Below are positions 7,763-16,443 of a stretch of 64,000 nt of DNA, piece after piece; position 1 is the stretch's first letter, and each line of letters starts with the position of its first letter. Where the stretch lies: the NCBI GenBank assembly GCA_965248605.1, contig CBDFJV010000006.1, forward strand, positions 558,001 through 622,000, given 5' to 3'. The stretch comes from CAUZJF01 sp965248605 (lineage in GTDB: Bacteria; Chloroflexota; Dehalococcoidia; Lucifugimonadales; CAUZJF01). The notes below the pieces were generated by a model. It was not told where the DNA came from. It worked only from the letters and a program-made list of their open reading frames with translations, and made no database searches. A program made the translations under genes and the position numbers.

Positions 7763-9385
7763 CTAGTAGCGGATAACGACGCTCCCATTTGCGCCTCCAA
7801 AGCCGTCTTTGCCGTCAACGCCGGGGGTGCCGCCCTCGCCACCGGTTCCGCCATGGTTCAGTATGCCCGGGTCCGTGAAGAAGGGCGCGCCACCACCACG
7901 CCCCCCCCTGGCGCCCCCAAAGGACGAAGCCCCTCCTCCGGCGCCAGCTTGGCCGCCGGGGCCCGTTCGTGTGTCGTCAACGGTCAGCCCAAAGGGGCCG
8001 GTGGTAACTGTGCCACCAGCTTGGAAGACGCCCGTTCCACCCCCGACCCCGCCGGCGCCACCCGCTCCTTCGTCGGCAGCCGCGCCAACGCTTCCGCCCT
8101 GACCACCAAAGGCCTGTACGCCCCTGAACGACTCATCGGGGTCAGTGGCAAGGCCCGAACCCCTGATGAACTGACTGATGCCACCCGCCTGTCCGGGTGC
8201 TCCGCCGCCGCCCACGAGGACCGTGAACACTTCGCCAGGGTTGACCGCGAGGGTCGCCCTGATGTAGCCGCCGGCACCACCGCCTCCACCGCCTCCACCG
8301 CGTCCACCGGATATGGCGGTACCGCCGTTGCCACCGCCGCCGCCGCCGCCCCATACCTGGACCTCAACCGACGTGATGAACTCCGGGACCGTCCACTCCG
8401 CGATCGTGCCCGCCCCGAAGACCTCTTCGACCGGCCCGACCGGAGCGCACCGCCACTGGTTGAAACGGGAGCTCCACGTTGGGGTGTCCCCGTCCTCACA
8501 GCTCAGCGAGGCCAGCGTGTCGGTGTCCGCGTCGTTGTCCGGAGCACAGATGACGCCACCGGCCGCATCGACCCCCGTGACCACGTCGCCTGGGCCGCAG
8601 GCCTGGTTGCTGACGGCGAAGTCGGAGCCGTCGTAGGTGGTGTCGGTGTCGACGTCGGGTGCGCAGGTCACGTTGCCGGCTGCGTCGACGCCCGTGACCA
8701 CGTCGCCTGGGCCACACGCCTGGTTGCTGACGGCGAAGTCGGAGCCGTCGTAGGTGGTGTCGGTGTCGACGTCGGGTGCGCAGGTCACGTTGCCGGCTGC
8801 GTCGACGCCCGTGACCATGTCGCCTGGGCCACACGCTTGGTTGCTGACGGCGAAGTCGGAGCCGTCGTAGGTGGTGTCGGTGTCGACGTCGGGTGCGCAG
8901 GTCACGTTGCCGGCTGCGTCGACGCCCGTGACCACGTCGCCTGGGCCACACGCTTGGTTGCTGACGGCGAAGTCGGTACCGTCGTATTGGGTGTCGGTGT
9001 CTGCTCCGCACTCCCACCTGGTACCGTCCCATTTGGTGACCTGGCCATCATCACAGGCTTGGGGTAGCTGGAAAGAAGGAAGGATGGAGACGGTCACATC
9101 CCCGGCATCCCCGTCACTGCTGATGCCAGCCCCGGCAAGGATGCTAGTGACGTCTCCAGCGCTGAAGCTGACCGCTACGCTCTTGCCTTGACAGGGCTTC
9201 AGCGGCTCGGCTCCCTCTTGGATCTTGATCAGCGCTCCCGACTGGAGGTTCAGACACCCGGTGTAGGTGGGCGTCGAACCAGAGTCGAACGCGAGTCCCA
9301 TTCCCGTGAGGAACAGAAGCACCATACCAAGCAGTCCGAGGGCTCCGAGTACGGAAAAAGCGGCTCGTTTCTTGGTGTTGAACAT
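7763..9385 (-). CDS. Secreted or membrane-anchored surface protein with 39-residue repeats and a Gly-rich domain
   Basis: Start chosen at ATG 9385 (MFNTKKRAAF), which has an AGGAG site 8 nt upstream; the frame extends ten codons further without support. Residues about 8-32 form a signal or anchor helix. About 100 residues later come four tandem 39-residue repeats built on YDGSDFAVSNQACGPGD and GVDAAGNVTCAPDVDTDT, each with two cysteines. The C-terminal half contains EWTVPEFITSVEVQVWGGGG, the usual opening of Gly-rich domains of phage tail-fibre and surface proteins, and is then very rich in Gly and Ala. It is probably extracellular and structural or adhesive. The exact family is not recognised. 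An RTX fragment follows its stop. Confidence 0.7.
   Translation of the reverse strand: MFNTKKRAAFSVLGALGLLGMVLLFLTGMGLAFDSGSTPTYTGCLNLQSGALIKIQEGAEPLKPCQGKSVAVSFSAGDVTSILAGAGISSDGDAGDVTVSILPSFQLPQACDDGQVTKWDGTRWECGADTDTQYDGTDFAVSNQACGPGDVVTGVDAAGNVTCAPDVDTDTTYDGSDFAVSNQACGPGDMVTGVDAAGNVTCAPDVDTDTTYDGSDFAVSNQACGPGDVVTGVDAAGNVTCAPDVDTDTTYDGSDFAVSNQACGPGDVVTGVDAAGGVICAPDNDADTDTLASLSCEDGDTPTWSSRFNQWRCAPVGPVEEVFGAGTIAEWTVPEFITSVEVQVWGGGGGGGNGGTAISGGRGGGGGGGGAGGYIRATLAVNPGEVFTVLVGGGGAPGQAGGISQFIRGSGLATDPDESFRGVQAFGGQGGSVGAAADEGAGGAGGVGGGTGVFQAGGTVTTGPFGLTVDDTRTGPGGQAGAGGGASSFGGARGGRGGGAPFFTDPGILNHGGTGGEGGTPGVDGKDGFGGANGSVVIRY
8518..8985 (-). repeat. Four tandem 117-bp coding repeats
   Basis: The same phase point (CCCGTGACCA on the plus strand) recurs at 8574, 8691, 8808 and 8925, exactly 117 bp apart, giving a 39-residue unit. 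The inner units are almost identical at the DNA level, which points to recent amplification or homogenisation. The array lies inside the surface protein gene and keeps frame. Confidence 0.92.
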
Positions 9386-9909
9386 AGAACTGCTCCTATC
9401 AACTCTTCGAAACATTTATGTGGCCGACAATTATAGGGACCCCTCAAGGGAATACTAGTGGTCCAACATCCTAGTATTGAAGGGTTCTGAGGTTACGGCT
9501 TGGTAGGGGCGGGTTTGAAACCCGCCCTGTCGTCGTAGCACGCCAATCTCGGCTACCCCTCATTTCAAAGATTTCGGTCTACTAGTAACAATGTACTAAC
9601 ACTAAGTTCTAGTGCAGATGTTCTGGTTCAGGCCGCCGGGGGAGGCGCGAAACAGATCGTATAGGAAGAAAGACAGATGGAGAGCTCAGCAGCGATCAAT
9701 GCTCAGAGGCGGCGACTACAGCACAGAAGCGGGAGCAGCCTGACACAATCGACGGGTGTCTGGCGCTACGCCAGAATCCTAAGGCGAGGCAACTCAGCGA
9801 CGAAGATACGAGAGGCGGCAGAGGCGAGTAAAACGACGACCGTTGGGGAGTCAGCCTCCGGCGGCCGTGCCCCAAGAGAGCCCACGTTCCGGCCTAGCGA
9901 CCGCGGTCG
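9386..9909. other. Intergenic region with two inverted repeats
   Basis: No credible gene in 524 bp. At 9451-9478, AATACTAG and CTAGTATT form an 8-bp stem around a 12-nt loop, about 70 bp upstream of the surface-protein start. At 9508-9526 there is a 9-bp palindrome with one central base (GGCGGGTTT/AAACCCGCC), of the short dispersed type seen in many bacterial genomes. Confidence 0.6.
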
Positions 9910-11025
9910 TCAGCCTGGTTTCTGGAAGACCTCGGTCTTGGGGTTCCAGTCTTTCCAGGCGAACCAGTAGGAAAGGTGGGAGTGGGAGCGTTCGAGGATC
10001 GTGTCCTTGAGGGGGCCGTCGACTGCCCGGCCAGTCAGCGCCATCCAGGTCGAGCCGGTCTCCTCGTCGACGAAGGACGCCTCGTAGCCCGCTTCCTTTT
10101 CGCCTGTCTTGAAGGTCAGCGCTTGTCCGTCGACGACTCTATCGTAGACGAGGATGGTGTCGGTCTCCGGCTCCAGAAAGATGACGATGTCCGAGCCCGA
10201 GACCGTGTCGTTGACGAGTGGGGTGTCTTTGAGGGCGTCGAGCGGGTACGCCTTGGCGTAGCCGTCGGAAGCTACGCCGACGACGAGGTCTTTGCGGTCG
10301 AGCCGGTTGTCCTTAACGGCCTCGCCGATGACTCCGGCGCTGCTGTCGTAGTAGTAGGGCAGGTAGATATCCCGCTGGTAGCCTCCTCGTTTGTCCAGTA
10401 CCAGCGTGTCGGGGTGGGACTCGTGCCAGAGCGACCACTGCGTATGAGTAACCGGGACGAACTCCAGGTCCACGCCTTTTAGCGGCCCTTCGACTCCCCG
10501 GCCCAGAAACTGGCTCCACAGTGTTCGCGTCTGGTGGTCGTACATGACCAGGGCGTTCATGATCAGCTTGCCCGACACGCCGAAGGTGTGCTCGATCCCG
10601 TCGATCTCGCGGGCATACACGATGCCCGAGAAGCAGAGCGGTCACCACGTCACCGCGACAGGCATGCCTCCGACAACGTCATTGACGATCTCATGCCGGC
10701 TCAGCATCTTGATGGGATACGCTCGGCTCTCGCCGCCGATGGTCAGGCCCAGGACCTGCTCGGTCGGCTCCATCCACGTCTCCGCCTCGAAGGGTGTGAC
10801 GAATGACGGATCGAGGATCGCCGGGATGGCATCGAACCCGAGAAGCGTAACCAGCTCTACGGCACGTCCGTCCATCGGAGACGACGTCGACGCGCTACCC
10901 CCAGGGATCACGATGTCCTCGGAGCTGCTCAGGAGGCGGCCACCGCCCTTAAATAGCTGCCAAGCTGGGAACGCAATCAGCAGCAGTATGCCGAGGATAA
11001 CGATCCAGTCTACAAGTCTACCCAT
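9910..11025 (-). CDS. DUF3179 protein with in-frame UGA in the redox motif: candidate selenoprotein
   Basis: Read through the TGA at 10642-10644, the gene encodes 371 residues: an N-terminal membrane helix (about residues 5-26), then DUF3179. In this family the motif is VTYCPLC or VTWCPLC followed by G-rich sequence and VSGLL...MYDRQTxSLW. Here it reads VTW-UGA-PLCFSGIVY, then FGVSGKL and MYDHQTRTLWSQ. The UGA (codon 128) replaces the first Cys and leaves a UxxC motif. A hairpin 20 nt after the UGA (7-bp stem, 5-nt loop CGUGU) has bacterial SECIS geometry. The frame is intact on both sides and the gene ends in an ordinary TGA. A nonsense pseudogene is the alternative. The function of the family is unknown. 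Confidence 0.75.
10610..10628 (-). promoter_or_regulatory. bSECIS-like hairpin downstream of the DUF3179 UGA
   Basis: On the minus strand CGGGCAT and ATGCCCG form a perfect 7-bp stem around the loop CGTGT. Beyond one mismatch, two to three more pairs extend it. Twenty nucleotides separate the UGA from the loop, and G is the second loop base. Bacterial SECIS elements are known to need a loop 16-37 nt from the UGA with G in the first two loop positions, so the fit is good. The element lies within coding sequence, as bacterial ones do. Confidence 0.65.
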
Positions 11026-11502
11026 ATCGTATGTGTCTTAGATGTCGGTTGAGCGTCCGCAGGTTTCGTTTTTCAGTGTACTGCACCCCAAGGCAGCGCC
11101 TTTCTGTTCTGGATTCCTCTTGATTTACAGCGAGAACCGAAAGGCCCTACCAGCCATACAACCCCCGGTGACATGACCAGCACGCATGTGCTATAATGGT
11201 GCCGAGGGACGGACCCCACGGGGCCCGTTTCTTTTGTTTTTTCGGTCAGCCGACACAACACAAGGAGAGCGACAACGCACCAGACGACCCCCGAAATCGA
11301 CTACCCGTACCCCGTACCCTGTACCCAGCCCCCCTACCTGTTGCATTCCCCCGCCCAGGTGTTGCAACCCTCAGATACGGATACGACGGTTTGCGACAGA
11401 GTAAATTTTCGCACCCCAATATCCTCATGCGCGCCACTACCACCCTGGGCCTTTCGGTTGTCCTTGACACGTACGAGGCAACCGCTCATGGTGAGCAAAC
11501 AT
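11026..11502. other. Intergenic region upstream of the 234-bp array
   Basis: No gene is supported. It contains a promoter-plus-hairpin unit at 11168-11245 (listed separately) and low-complexity C-rich stretches near 11290-11350. Short open frames here resemble nothing I know. Confidence 0.5.
11168..11245 (+). promoter_or_regulatory. Promoter followed at once by a conserved hairpin and T-rich tract
   Basis: GTGACA (11168-11173), an 18-bp spacer and a consensus TATAAT (11192-11197) are followed directly by a 24-nt block (11198-11221) starting GGTGCCGAGGG and ending ACCCCACGG. The block can fold through CCG/CGG and GGG/CCC pairs. After a further GC-rich arm comes TTTCTTTTGTTTTTT. A nearly identical block with the same position relative to a -10 box lies at 34654-34677 on the minus strand. 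This may be a very short RNA or an attenuated leader. Confidence 0.4.
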
Positions 11503-12095
11503 ACGTCCGCAGGGCGGACGAAACGTATGAAAGCAACTCGCTTGCTGCGTACGTAGGGGCAGTGCCCCCGTGCCTGCCCTGGCGCTTCCGCAAGGCCCTC
11601 AAAAACCAAGCAGTTACTTGAGAGCCCACCAAACCGCTCGTGATGTCCGGCTCTGTCCCCCCTTTGAAAAGGGGGGTTGGGGGGATTTGACCCACGGTAA
11701 TTAGATACAACCGCAAGCTGACAGTGAACAATCATAAGTCCGCGGGGCGAACGAAACGCATGAAAGCAACTCGCTTTGCCGCATACGTAAGGGCAGTGCC
11801 CCCGTGCCTGCCCTGGCGCTCCCGCAAGGCCCTCAAAAACCAAGCAGTTACTTGAGAGCCCACCAAACCGCTCGTGATGTCCGGCTCTGTCCCCCCTTTG
11901 AAAAGGGGGGTTGGGGGGATTTGACCCACGGTAATTAGATACAACCGCAAGCTGACAGTGAACAATCATAAGTCCGCGGGGCGAACGAAACGCATGAAAG
12001 CAACTCGCTTTGCCGCATACGTAGGGGCAGTGCCCCCGTGCCTGCCCTGACGCTCCCGCAAGGCCCTCAAAAACCGAGCAGTTACTTGAGAGTGG
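11503..12095. repeat. Tandem array of a ~234-bp non-coding repeat, 2.5 units
   Basis: Units begin at about 11503, 11736 and 11970; the last is cut at about 12095, shortly before IS1380 copy 2. Units 2 and 3 are almost identical, and unit 1 is slightly diverged. Each unit contains GTAGGGGCAGTGCCCCC-like palindromes and the self-complementary run CCCCCCTTTGAAAAGGGGGG. The frames that can be read through (with Pro/Phe/Lys/Gly-rich peptides) follow the repeat and are not believed to be genes. Confidence 0.85.
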
Positions 12096-12111
12096 AAAAC
12101 ATCTGTCTTAG

Positions 12112-13829
12112 CCCGAATCCACCGACGGACAGGGATGGACGACGTGAGGACAGCGGAAGGGGGTGAGGGAGTTACAGGCGTGATGATCCGGGCTCGAATT
12201 TGGGTAGACGGGAGGTTGGCGGGCGGTCTGCAGGCGCTTTTGGGGGCACCGATGGCGGCCTACAGTGGCTGTGGCGAGCCAGATGGCGGGATAGGACACG
12301 GCAAGAGGCGCTCGCGGACTGGGCTGGCGCGAGTTTGCGGTGACGTTGGGTTGGCTGGTGGGTCAGTGGCGGACGGGCTCCGTCAGGCTGGGAGTGGAAT
12401 GGCTCGCAGTCGGGCCAGGGCGCGGCTGAACTGCTCCTCCCAGGGCCAGCGCCGGGGAAGCTGCAGGGTCAATCGGCGTGCCGAGCGGGTGATCCGTCCG
12501 GCCAAGGCAAAGACCCGTCGTCTGAGGGTCTTGGTGGTCACGATCTGCTGACCCAGGCCGATGCGGGCTGTCCAGCGGGCCAGGTTGTGCGCCATCACCT
12601 GTACCGCCAGCCAGGCGCCGTTGGCGGCGAAACGGCCCGAGGGGAGATGGTTCAGCCCCACGCCGTACTTGAGGTCGCGTATCGCATTCTCGATCTCGGC
12701 GTGACGGCGATGATCGGCCTCCAGTTCCAGCGTCTCCCCGTCCCGGTCGGTGATGAAGCCGTGATAGCTGTAGGTGGCGAAGAGAGCCAGTTGAGAACAG
12801 GGCGCCGGCTTCACCCGCCGGACGATGAGCCGTACCGGCGCGGCGTCCGCCTCGGCCTGGAACGGGGTGTAGGTGGTCTCGGCCACATCGGCGGCGCCGT
12901 CCATCCAGTAAGGAATCGGCGTCCAGGCATCTTCGGGTATCGCCTCGATGAGATTCCGCAGGCGGGCGCGCTGGCGGATGGCGATGGAGAAGCGGACATC
13001 CATCCGGCGGCAGACGGCGACCACGGCGTGGGTATAGAAGCCGCTGTCGGCCCGCACCGTGAGTTGGCCCCTGGCTCCGCAGTAGCGCACCCGCCCCACC
13101 GTTTCACGCAGGAAGTGGGCAGCGCCGCGGGCGGTGTTAGCCCGGCCCTCGCGCAGGCGGGCCATCAGCACGTCGCCGGTGCCGGCGGCGACGGCCAGCA
13201 GCGGGTGATAGCCCCGCGCACCGGTGTAGCCGTGGTGGCGGGCGCCCTCCTTGGCCAGTCCGTAGGTCTCGCAGATCGTCGAATCAAGGTCGATGGTGAA
13301 TGGTGCGTCGCCGGGTCCGGCACCGGCCTTCCAGACCCGGGCCAGCAACTCGCGGCTCACCCGGTCCAGTTGGCGGACATGGCCCCACCTGAAGCTGCGC
13401 AGGAAGGTGCCCAGGGTGGAGGGAGCCTTAGCCGTGAAACCGAGCACGCGGGCGGTCCCGCCGGCGCGCAGCACATCGGCGTCGTCGATGCAATCTCCGC
13501 CGGCTAGGGCGGAGGCCACCAGGGTCATCATCTTGTCGCCGGTGTTCGCCCGGCCCGGCGCGCCGCCGAGGTCGAGGTGCTTCCGGAGGAGTTGGGGCAG
13601 GCCAAGGCGCAGGGCGAGGGTGGCGGGAAGGATCAGCCCGGCATTGGCCACCAGGCGGTGGTCGTCGAAGGCGATTTGGATGCGGTCGGGGTGGTTACGT
13701 GGTAGCATCTATCGGGTGCTCCTTTTCTGGGACCGGTTTTCTGTTTCAAAACCATTATCCCAGATTCAGAGGCGCACCCTTTTGTTTCTTCAGCAGGCCT
13801 CCTACACGCCGTCCTTCGGTGGATTAGGG
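12112..13829 (-). mobile_element. IS1380-family element, copy 2 (type B), 1718 bp
   Basis: Left end CCCGAATCCACCGACGGAC; right end (complement) CCCTAATCCACCGAAGGAC. The target duplication CTTAG is at 12107-12111 and 13830-13834. It has the same length as copy 1 but diverges clearly from copies 3 and 4 along the transposase. It inserted just beyond the 234-bp tandem array. Confidence 0.93.
12383..13708 (-). CDS. IS1380-family transposase (copy 2, type B)
   Basis: 441 residues with the same catalytic set as the other copies (IDLDSTICETYG, VRADSGFY, EIENAIRDLKYG). It differs from copies 3/4 by many substitutions, e.g. HLDLGGA is preceded by LRK rather than VDH, and MMTLVASALAGG replaces MLTLVASALAGG. 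ATG 13708 has an AAGGAG site 5' of it. The frame is intact, so this copy may be active or the source of the left part of copy 1. Confidence 0.93.
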   Translation of the reverse strand: MLPRNHPDRIQIAFDDHRLVANAGLILPATLALRLGLPQLLRKHLDLGGAPGRANTGDKMMTLVASALAGGDCIDDADVLRAGGTARVLGFTAKAPSTLGTFLRSFRWGHVRQLDRVSRELLARVWKAGAGPGDAPFTIDLDSTICETYGLAKEGARHHGYTGARGYHPLLAVAAGTGDVLMARLREGRANTARGAAHFLRETVGRVRYCGARGQLTVRADSGFYTHAVVAVCRRMDVRFSIAIRQRARLRNLIEAIPEDAWTPIPYWMDGAADVAETTYTPFQAEADAAPVRLIVRRVKPAPCSQLALFATYSYHGFITDRDGETLELEADHRRHAEIENAIRDLKYGVGLNHLPSGRFAANGAWLAVQVMAHNLARWTARIGLGQQIVTTKTLRRRVFALAGRITRSARRLTLQLPRRWPWEEQFSRALARLRAIPLPA

Positions 13830-13934
13830 CTTAGCAAGAACCGAAAGACCCAGCGCCCAACGGGGCCTTTATTTCTTCTTCCATAGGTGCGAGCGTATAA
13901 TTGGATGTGACCCCTTCATTCCAAGGGACTCATT

Positions 13935-14938
13935 ATGGACGAAAGACCCCACATAGCAATCACGATGGGCGATCCAGCCGGGATTGGACCAGAGGTAATC
14001 GCCAAAGCCCTTCGAGATAGCGCTGTTTACGAGCAGTGCCGTCCGTTCGTGATCGGCAACGCCGATGCGACGAGGGACGCCCAGCGGCTCGTCGGAAACG
14101 GAGCATCGACGAGGACGGTCCAGGCCGTTGAAGACGTGGTCGGCCAGCTCGGGACTATCGATGTTCTCGACATTGGGAATCTCGAGTACGGCGAGATCGC
14201 CCAAGGCCGTGTATCGGCAGCGGCGGGCCGTGCCTCGGTCGAGTGGATACACAAGGCCGGCGACCTTGCGTCCGAGGGCCAGATCCAGGCCATCGTGACG
14301 GCGCCGATCAACAAAGAGGCGTCTAGCCTCGCCGGGTTCAAGGACATCGGCCACATGGAGATACTGCAACGTCGCAGCGGAGCCACCGAGGTGGCGACCG
14401 TGCTGATGGCTGAGAGGCTGCGGGTAGTGCACCTGACGACTCACAAGTCGCTGCGGGCCGCCTGCGACTACGTAACGAAAGAGAACGTGCTGTCCATGAT
14501 CGTGCTCACGGACAAGAGCCTCCGCGAGTGGGGCTTTCCCACTCCACGCATCGGTGTCGCGGCGCTCAATCCTCACGCTAGCGACGGGGGCTTGATCGGT
14601 GACGAAGAGGAGCGAGAGATCGCCCCCGCAGTCGACGAAGCCCGCGCGCTGGGCGTAGACGCGACTGGGCCCGTCCCCGCCGACACGGTCTTCAACCAGG
14701 CCATCGACGGCATGTACGACGCCGTTCTGGCCATGTACCACGACCAGGGGCACATACCGATCAAGGTACACAACTGGCCAAGAGCGTCAGCGTAAACCTA
14801 GGATTGCCCTTCATACGAACTTCCGTCGACCATGGCACGGCCTTCGACATCGCCGGCAAGGGCGTGGCGGACCACGAGAGCATGCTGGAGGCGATAGGCG
14901 TCGCCGTCGACCTCGTGACGGAGGGCAAATTGAGGTAG
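13935..14938 (+). pseudogene. PdxA-type dehydrogenase, frameshifted near the 3' end
   Basis: ATG 13935 opens MDERPHIAITMGDPAGIGPE, the PdxA signature. Later come TAPINKEA, GHMEILQRRSG and the metal-binding MYHDQGHIPIKVHNW. At about 14776 one G is missing: the frame runs to an early TAA at 14795, while the other frame continues the family sequence (SVSVNLGLPFIRTSVDHGTA, FDIAGKGVADHESMLEA) to the TAG at 14936-14938. Repaired length would be about 335 residues, normal for the family. PdxA oxidises 4-phosphohydroxy-L-threonine in pyridoxal phosphate synthesis; related PdxA2 enzymes act on phosphorylated acid sugars, and HDQGHIP may fit those better. A sequencing error could explain the lesion. 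Confidence 0.8.
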
Positions 14939-14949
14939 CGGTAGGTCTT

Positions 14950-14984
14950 CTGGGTAGGGGCGCATCGCATGCGCCCCTACCCAG
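14950..14984. repeat. Perfect 16-bp inverted repeat with 3-nt loop
   Basis: CTGGGTAGGGGCGCAT, then CGC, then ATGCGCCCCTACCCAG. It starts 12 bp after the pdxA-like stop. The arm GTAGGGGCGCAT is of a kind dispersed in many bacterial genomes. It has no T-tract, so it is not a standard terminator. Confidence 0.85.
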
Positions 14985-15009
14985 CGTGAATCGTGGCGCA
15001 TGCAGAGCG

Positions 15010-15096
15010 ATTGAGGAATCTAAATTGCGTTGTTTGCGGAAGGCGGCGGGCCTACGGACTGGTCTCTTAGATTCCTCGCTCCGTTCGGAATGACAC
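15010..15096. repeat. Dispersed inverted-repeat element (GAGGAATCTA/TAGATTCCTC arms)
   Basis: TTGAGGAATCTA at the left and TAGATTCCTC plus a GGAATGAC tail at the right enclose about 45 bp. The same arms recur at 57461-57488 (half element) and 58450-58554 (complete element), so this is a small dispersed palindromic family. Confidence 0.7.
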
Positions 15097-15118
15097 ACGC
15101 AGTAGGACACTGGGAACG

Positions 15119-15925
15119 ATGAACATAGCATTCATGGGCGGTGGCGTCATGGCTGAGGCCATCATCGGGGGCATCCTCGATGGAGGCCTCGCGACACCCC
15201 AGCAGGTCCGTGTAGCGGAACCTGACTCTGAGCGGCGTTCGCAGCTTTCCGACAAGTATGACATCGAGGCCACTCCACGGAATGTCACAGTGCTCAACGG
15301 TGCGGAGCTGGTCGTCCTCTCGGTCAAGCCGCAGCAATTGCCAGAGGTGATGGCCGAGATCCATCAGAGCCTCACTCAGGACCACACGGTCGTCTCCATC
15401 GTTGCAGGGGCAACGATGGCCTCGCTAACAGGCGGACTAGGCCAACGCAAGGTGGTGCGCGTGATGCCCAACACCCCGGCGCAGGTCCGCGCCGGCATGA
15501 CGGTATGGATGGCTTCCCCCGAGGTACCGGAGGCCATCGTAGCCGCGACCCGCGACATCCTGCGGACGCTCGGGGAAGAGGTCTACGTCTCCGACGAGAA
15601 GCTCATCGACATGGCCACGGCGTTGAGCGCCAGCGGCCCGGCGTACGTGTTCCTCTTCATCGAGGCGATGATAGACGCCGGCGTCTATCTTGGAATGCAG
15701 CGTGACATGGCCAGGAAGCTCGTGCTTCAGACCGTCCTGGGCAGTGCCGAGCTGGTCGAAAAGACCGGACGGCATCCGGCGGAGCTCAGGGACATAGTCA
15801 CGTCGCCGGGCGGCACGACGGCAGAGGCGCTGGCAGCATTCGAGCGGGCGGGCTTTCGACGGGCCGTGCTAGACGCGGTCGTCGCCGCATACGAGAAGTC
15901 TCGTGCACTGGGAGGCCCCGGTTGA
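15119..15925 (+). CDS. proC: Pyrroline-5-carboxylate reductase
   Basis: 268 residues, normal for ProC. The Rossmann motif GGGVMAEAIIGG lies at residues 7-18, followed by VLSVKPQQLPEVM and MPNTPAQVRAGMT, and the C-terminal all-alpha dimerisation domain has SGPAYVFLFIEAMIDAG and TSPGGTTAEALAAFE. It reduces 1-pyrroline-5-carboxylate to proline with NAD(P)H in the cytoplasm. ATG 15119 starts MNIAFMGGG. The stop TGA overlaps the TTG start of yggT by four bases; proC-yggT is a common bacterial arrangement, which suggests one transcript. Confidence 0.95.
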   Translation: MNIAFMGGGVMAEAIIGGILDGGLATPQQVRVAEPDSERRSQLSDKYDIEATPRNVTVLNGAELVVLSVKPQQLPEVMAEIHQSLTQDHTVVSIVAGATMASLTGGLGQRKVVRVMPNTPAQVRAGMTVWMASPEVPEAIVAATRDILRTLGEEVYVSDEKLIDMATALSASGPAYVFLFIEAMIDAGVYLGMQRDMARKLVLQTVLGSAELVEKTGRHPAELRDIVTSPGGTTAEALAAFERAGFRRAVLDAVVAAYEKSRALGGPG

Positions 15926-16185
15926 ACGAGTTCCTCGCCAATTTCGTTGACTACCTTATCCTGGCGCTCACCGTGGCAATCTTCGGCAGGGTCCTGATGT
16001 CGTGGGTGTCTCCCAGCGGGAATGACCCCGTTAGTCAGTTCCTCAACCAGATTACCGAGCCGATCCTTCGTCCGATTCGGCAGGTCCTGCCAAAAATGGG
16101 CATGTTCGATTTCACGCCGATGATCGCCCTGATCGTGCTCCAGATCATCAGGCCGATCCTCGTCAACCTTCTGCTGACAGCCTAG
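15922..16185 (+). CDS. yggT: YggT family membrane protein
   Basis: 87 residues with two hydrophobic helices (about residues 8-28 and 62-85). Between them is the family signature SWVSPSGNDPVSQFLNQITE followed by PILRPIRQVLP. YggT proteins are small inner-membrane proteins linked to osmotic tolerance and, in cyanobacteria and chloroplasts (Ycf19), to membrane or division-site organisation; the exact role is not settled. The TTG start overlaps the proC stop (TTGA), which implies translational coupling. Its 3' end overlaps the convergent DUF167 gene by 23 bp. Confidence 0.9.
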   Translation: MNEFLANFVDYLILALTVAIFGRVLMSWVSPSGNDPVSQFLNQITEPILRPIRQVLPKMGMFDFTPMIALIVLQIIRPILVNLLLTA

Positions 16186-16429
16186 CCAGCAGCTCGGCGG
16201 ACTCGATACCTTCGACCACCAGGACTTTGTCGCGGCTCTTTTCGCCTCGCACGAGCCGAACTGCGCTCTTCGGGATGTTCAGCTGCTTGGCCAGCAAAGC
16301 GATCACCGCCTGGTTGGCACGGTCTCGCTCCGGCGGCGCCGTCACATACACCCTGATCGTCGGCCCGTCTGAGAGCTCCACGGCGTTGCGATTGGCCTTT
16401 GGGTGAACTCTAACCTCTACGATGGCCAC
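16163..16429 (-). CDS. DUF167 (YggU) family protein
   Basis: 88 residues with the DUF167 hallmarks VRVHPKANRNAV near the N-terminus, VTAPPERDRANQAVIALLAKQL in the middle (the region around residues 30-51) and VRGEKSRDKVLVVEG. The fold is a small alpha/beta protein of unknown function, often encoded next to proC/yggT, as here (convergent and overlapping by 23 bp). ATG 16429 opens MAIVEVRVHPKANR. Cytoplasmic. Confidence 0.9.
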   Translation of the reverse strand: MAIVEVRVHPKANRNAVELSDGPTIRVYVTAPPERDRANQAVIALLAKQLNIPKSAVRLVRGEKSRDKVLVVEGIESAELLARLSAEG

Positions 16430-16443
16430 AGCGTCTCGTTACC

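Noticed and set aside
8518..8985. 117-bp repeats as a CRISPR array
   Set aside because: Units are contiguous without unique spacers, keep a coding frame and encode the repeats of a surface protein.
10642..10644. General UGA reassignment (genetic code 4) as the reason for the DUF3179 UGA
   Set aside because: Many intact genes in the window, including the DUF3179 gene itself, proC and the CE7 esterase, end in TGA.
11503..12095. Open frames through the 234-bp array as proteins
   Set aside because: They repeat with the DNA unit, lack ribosome sites and consist of palindrome-derived peptides.
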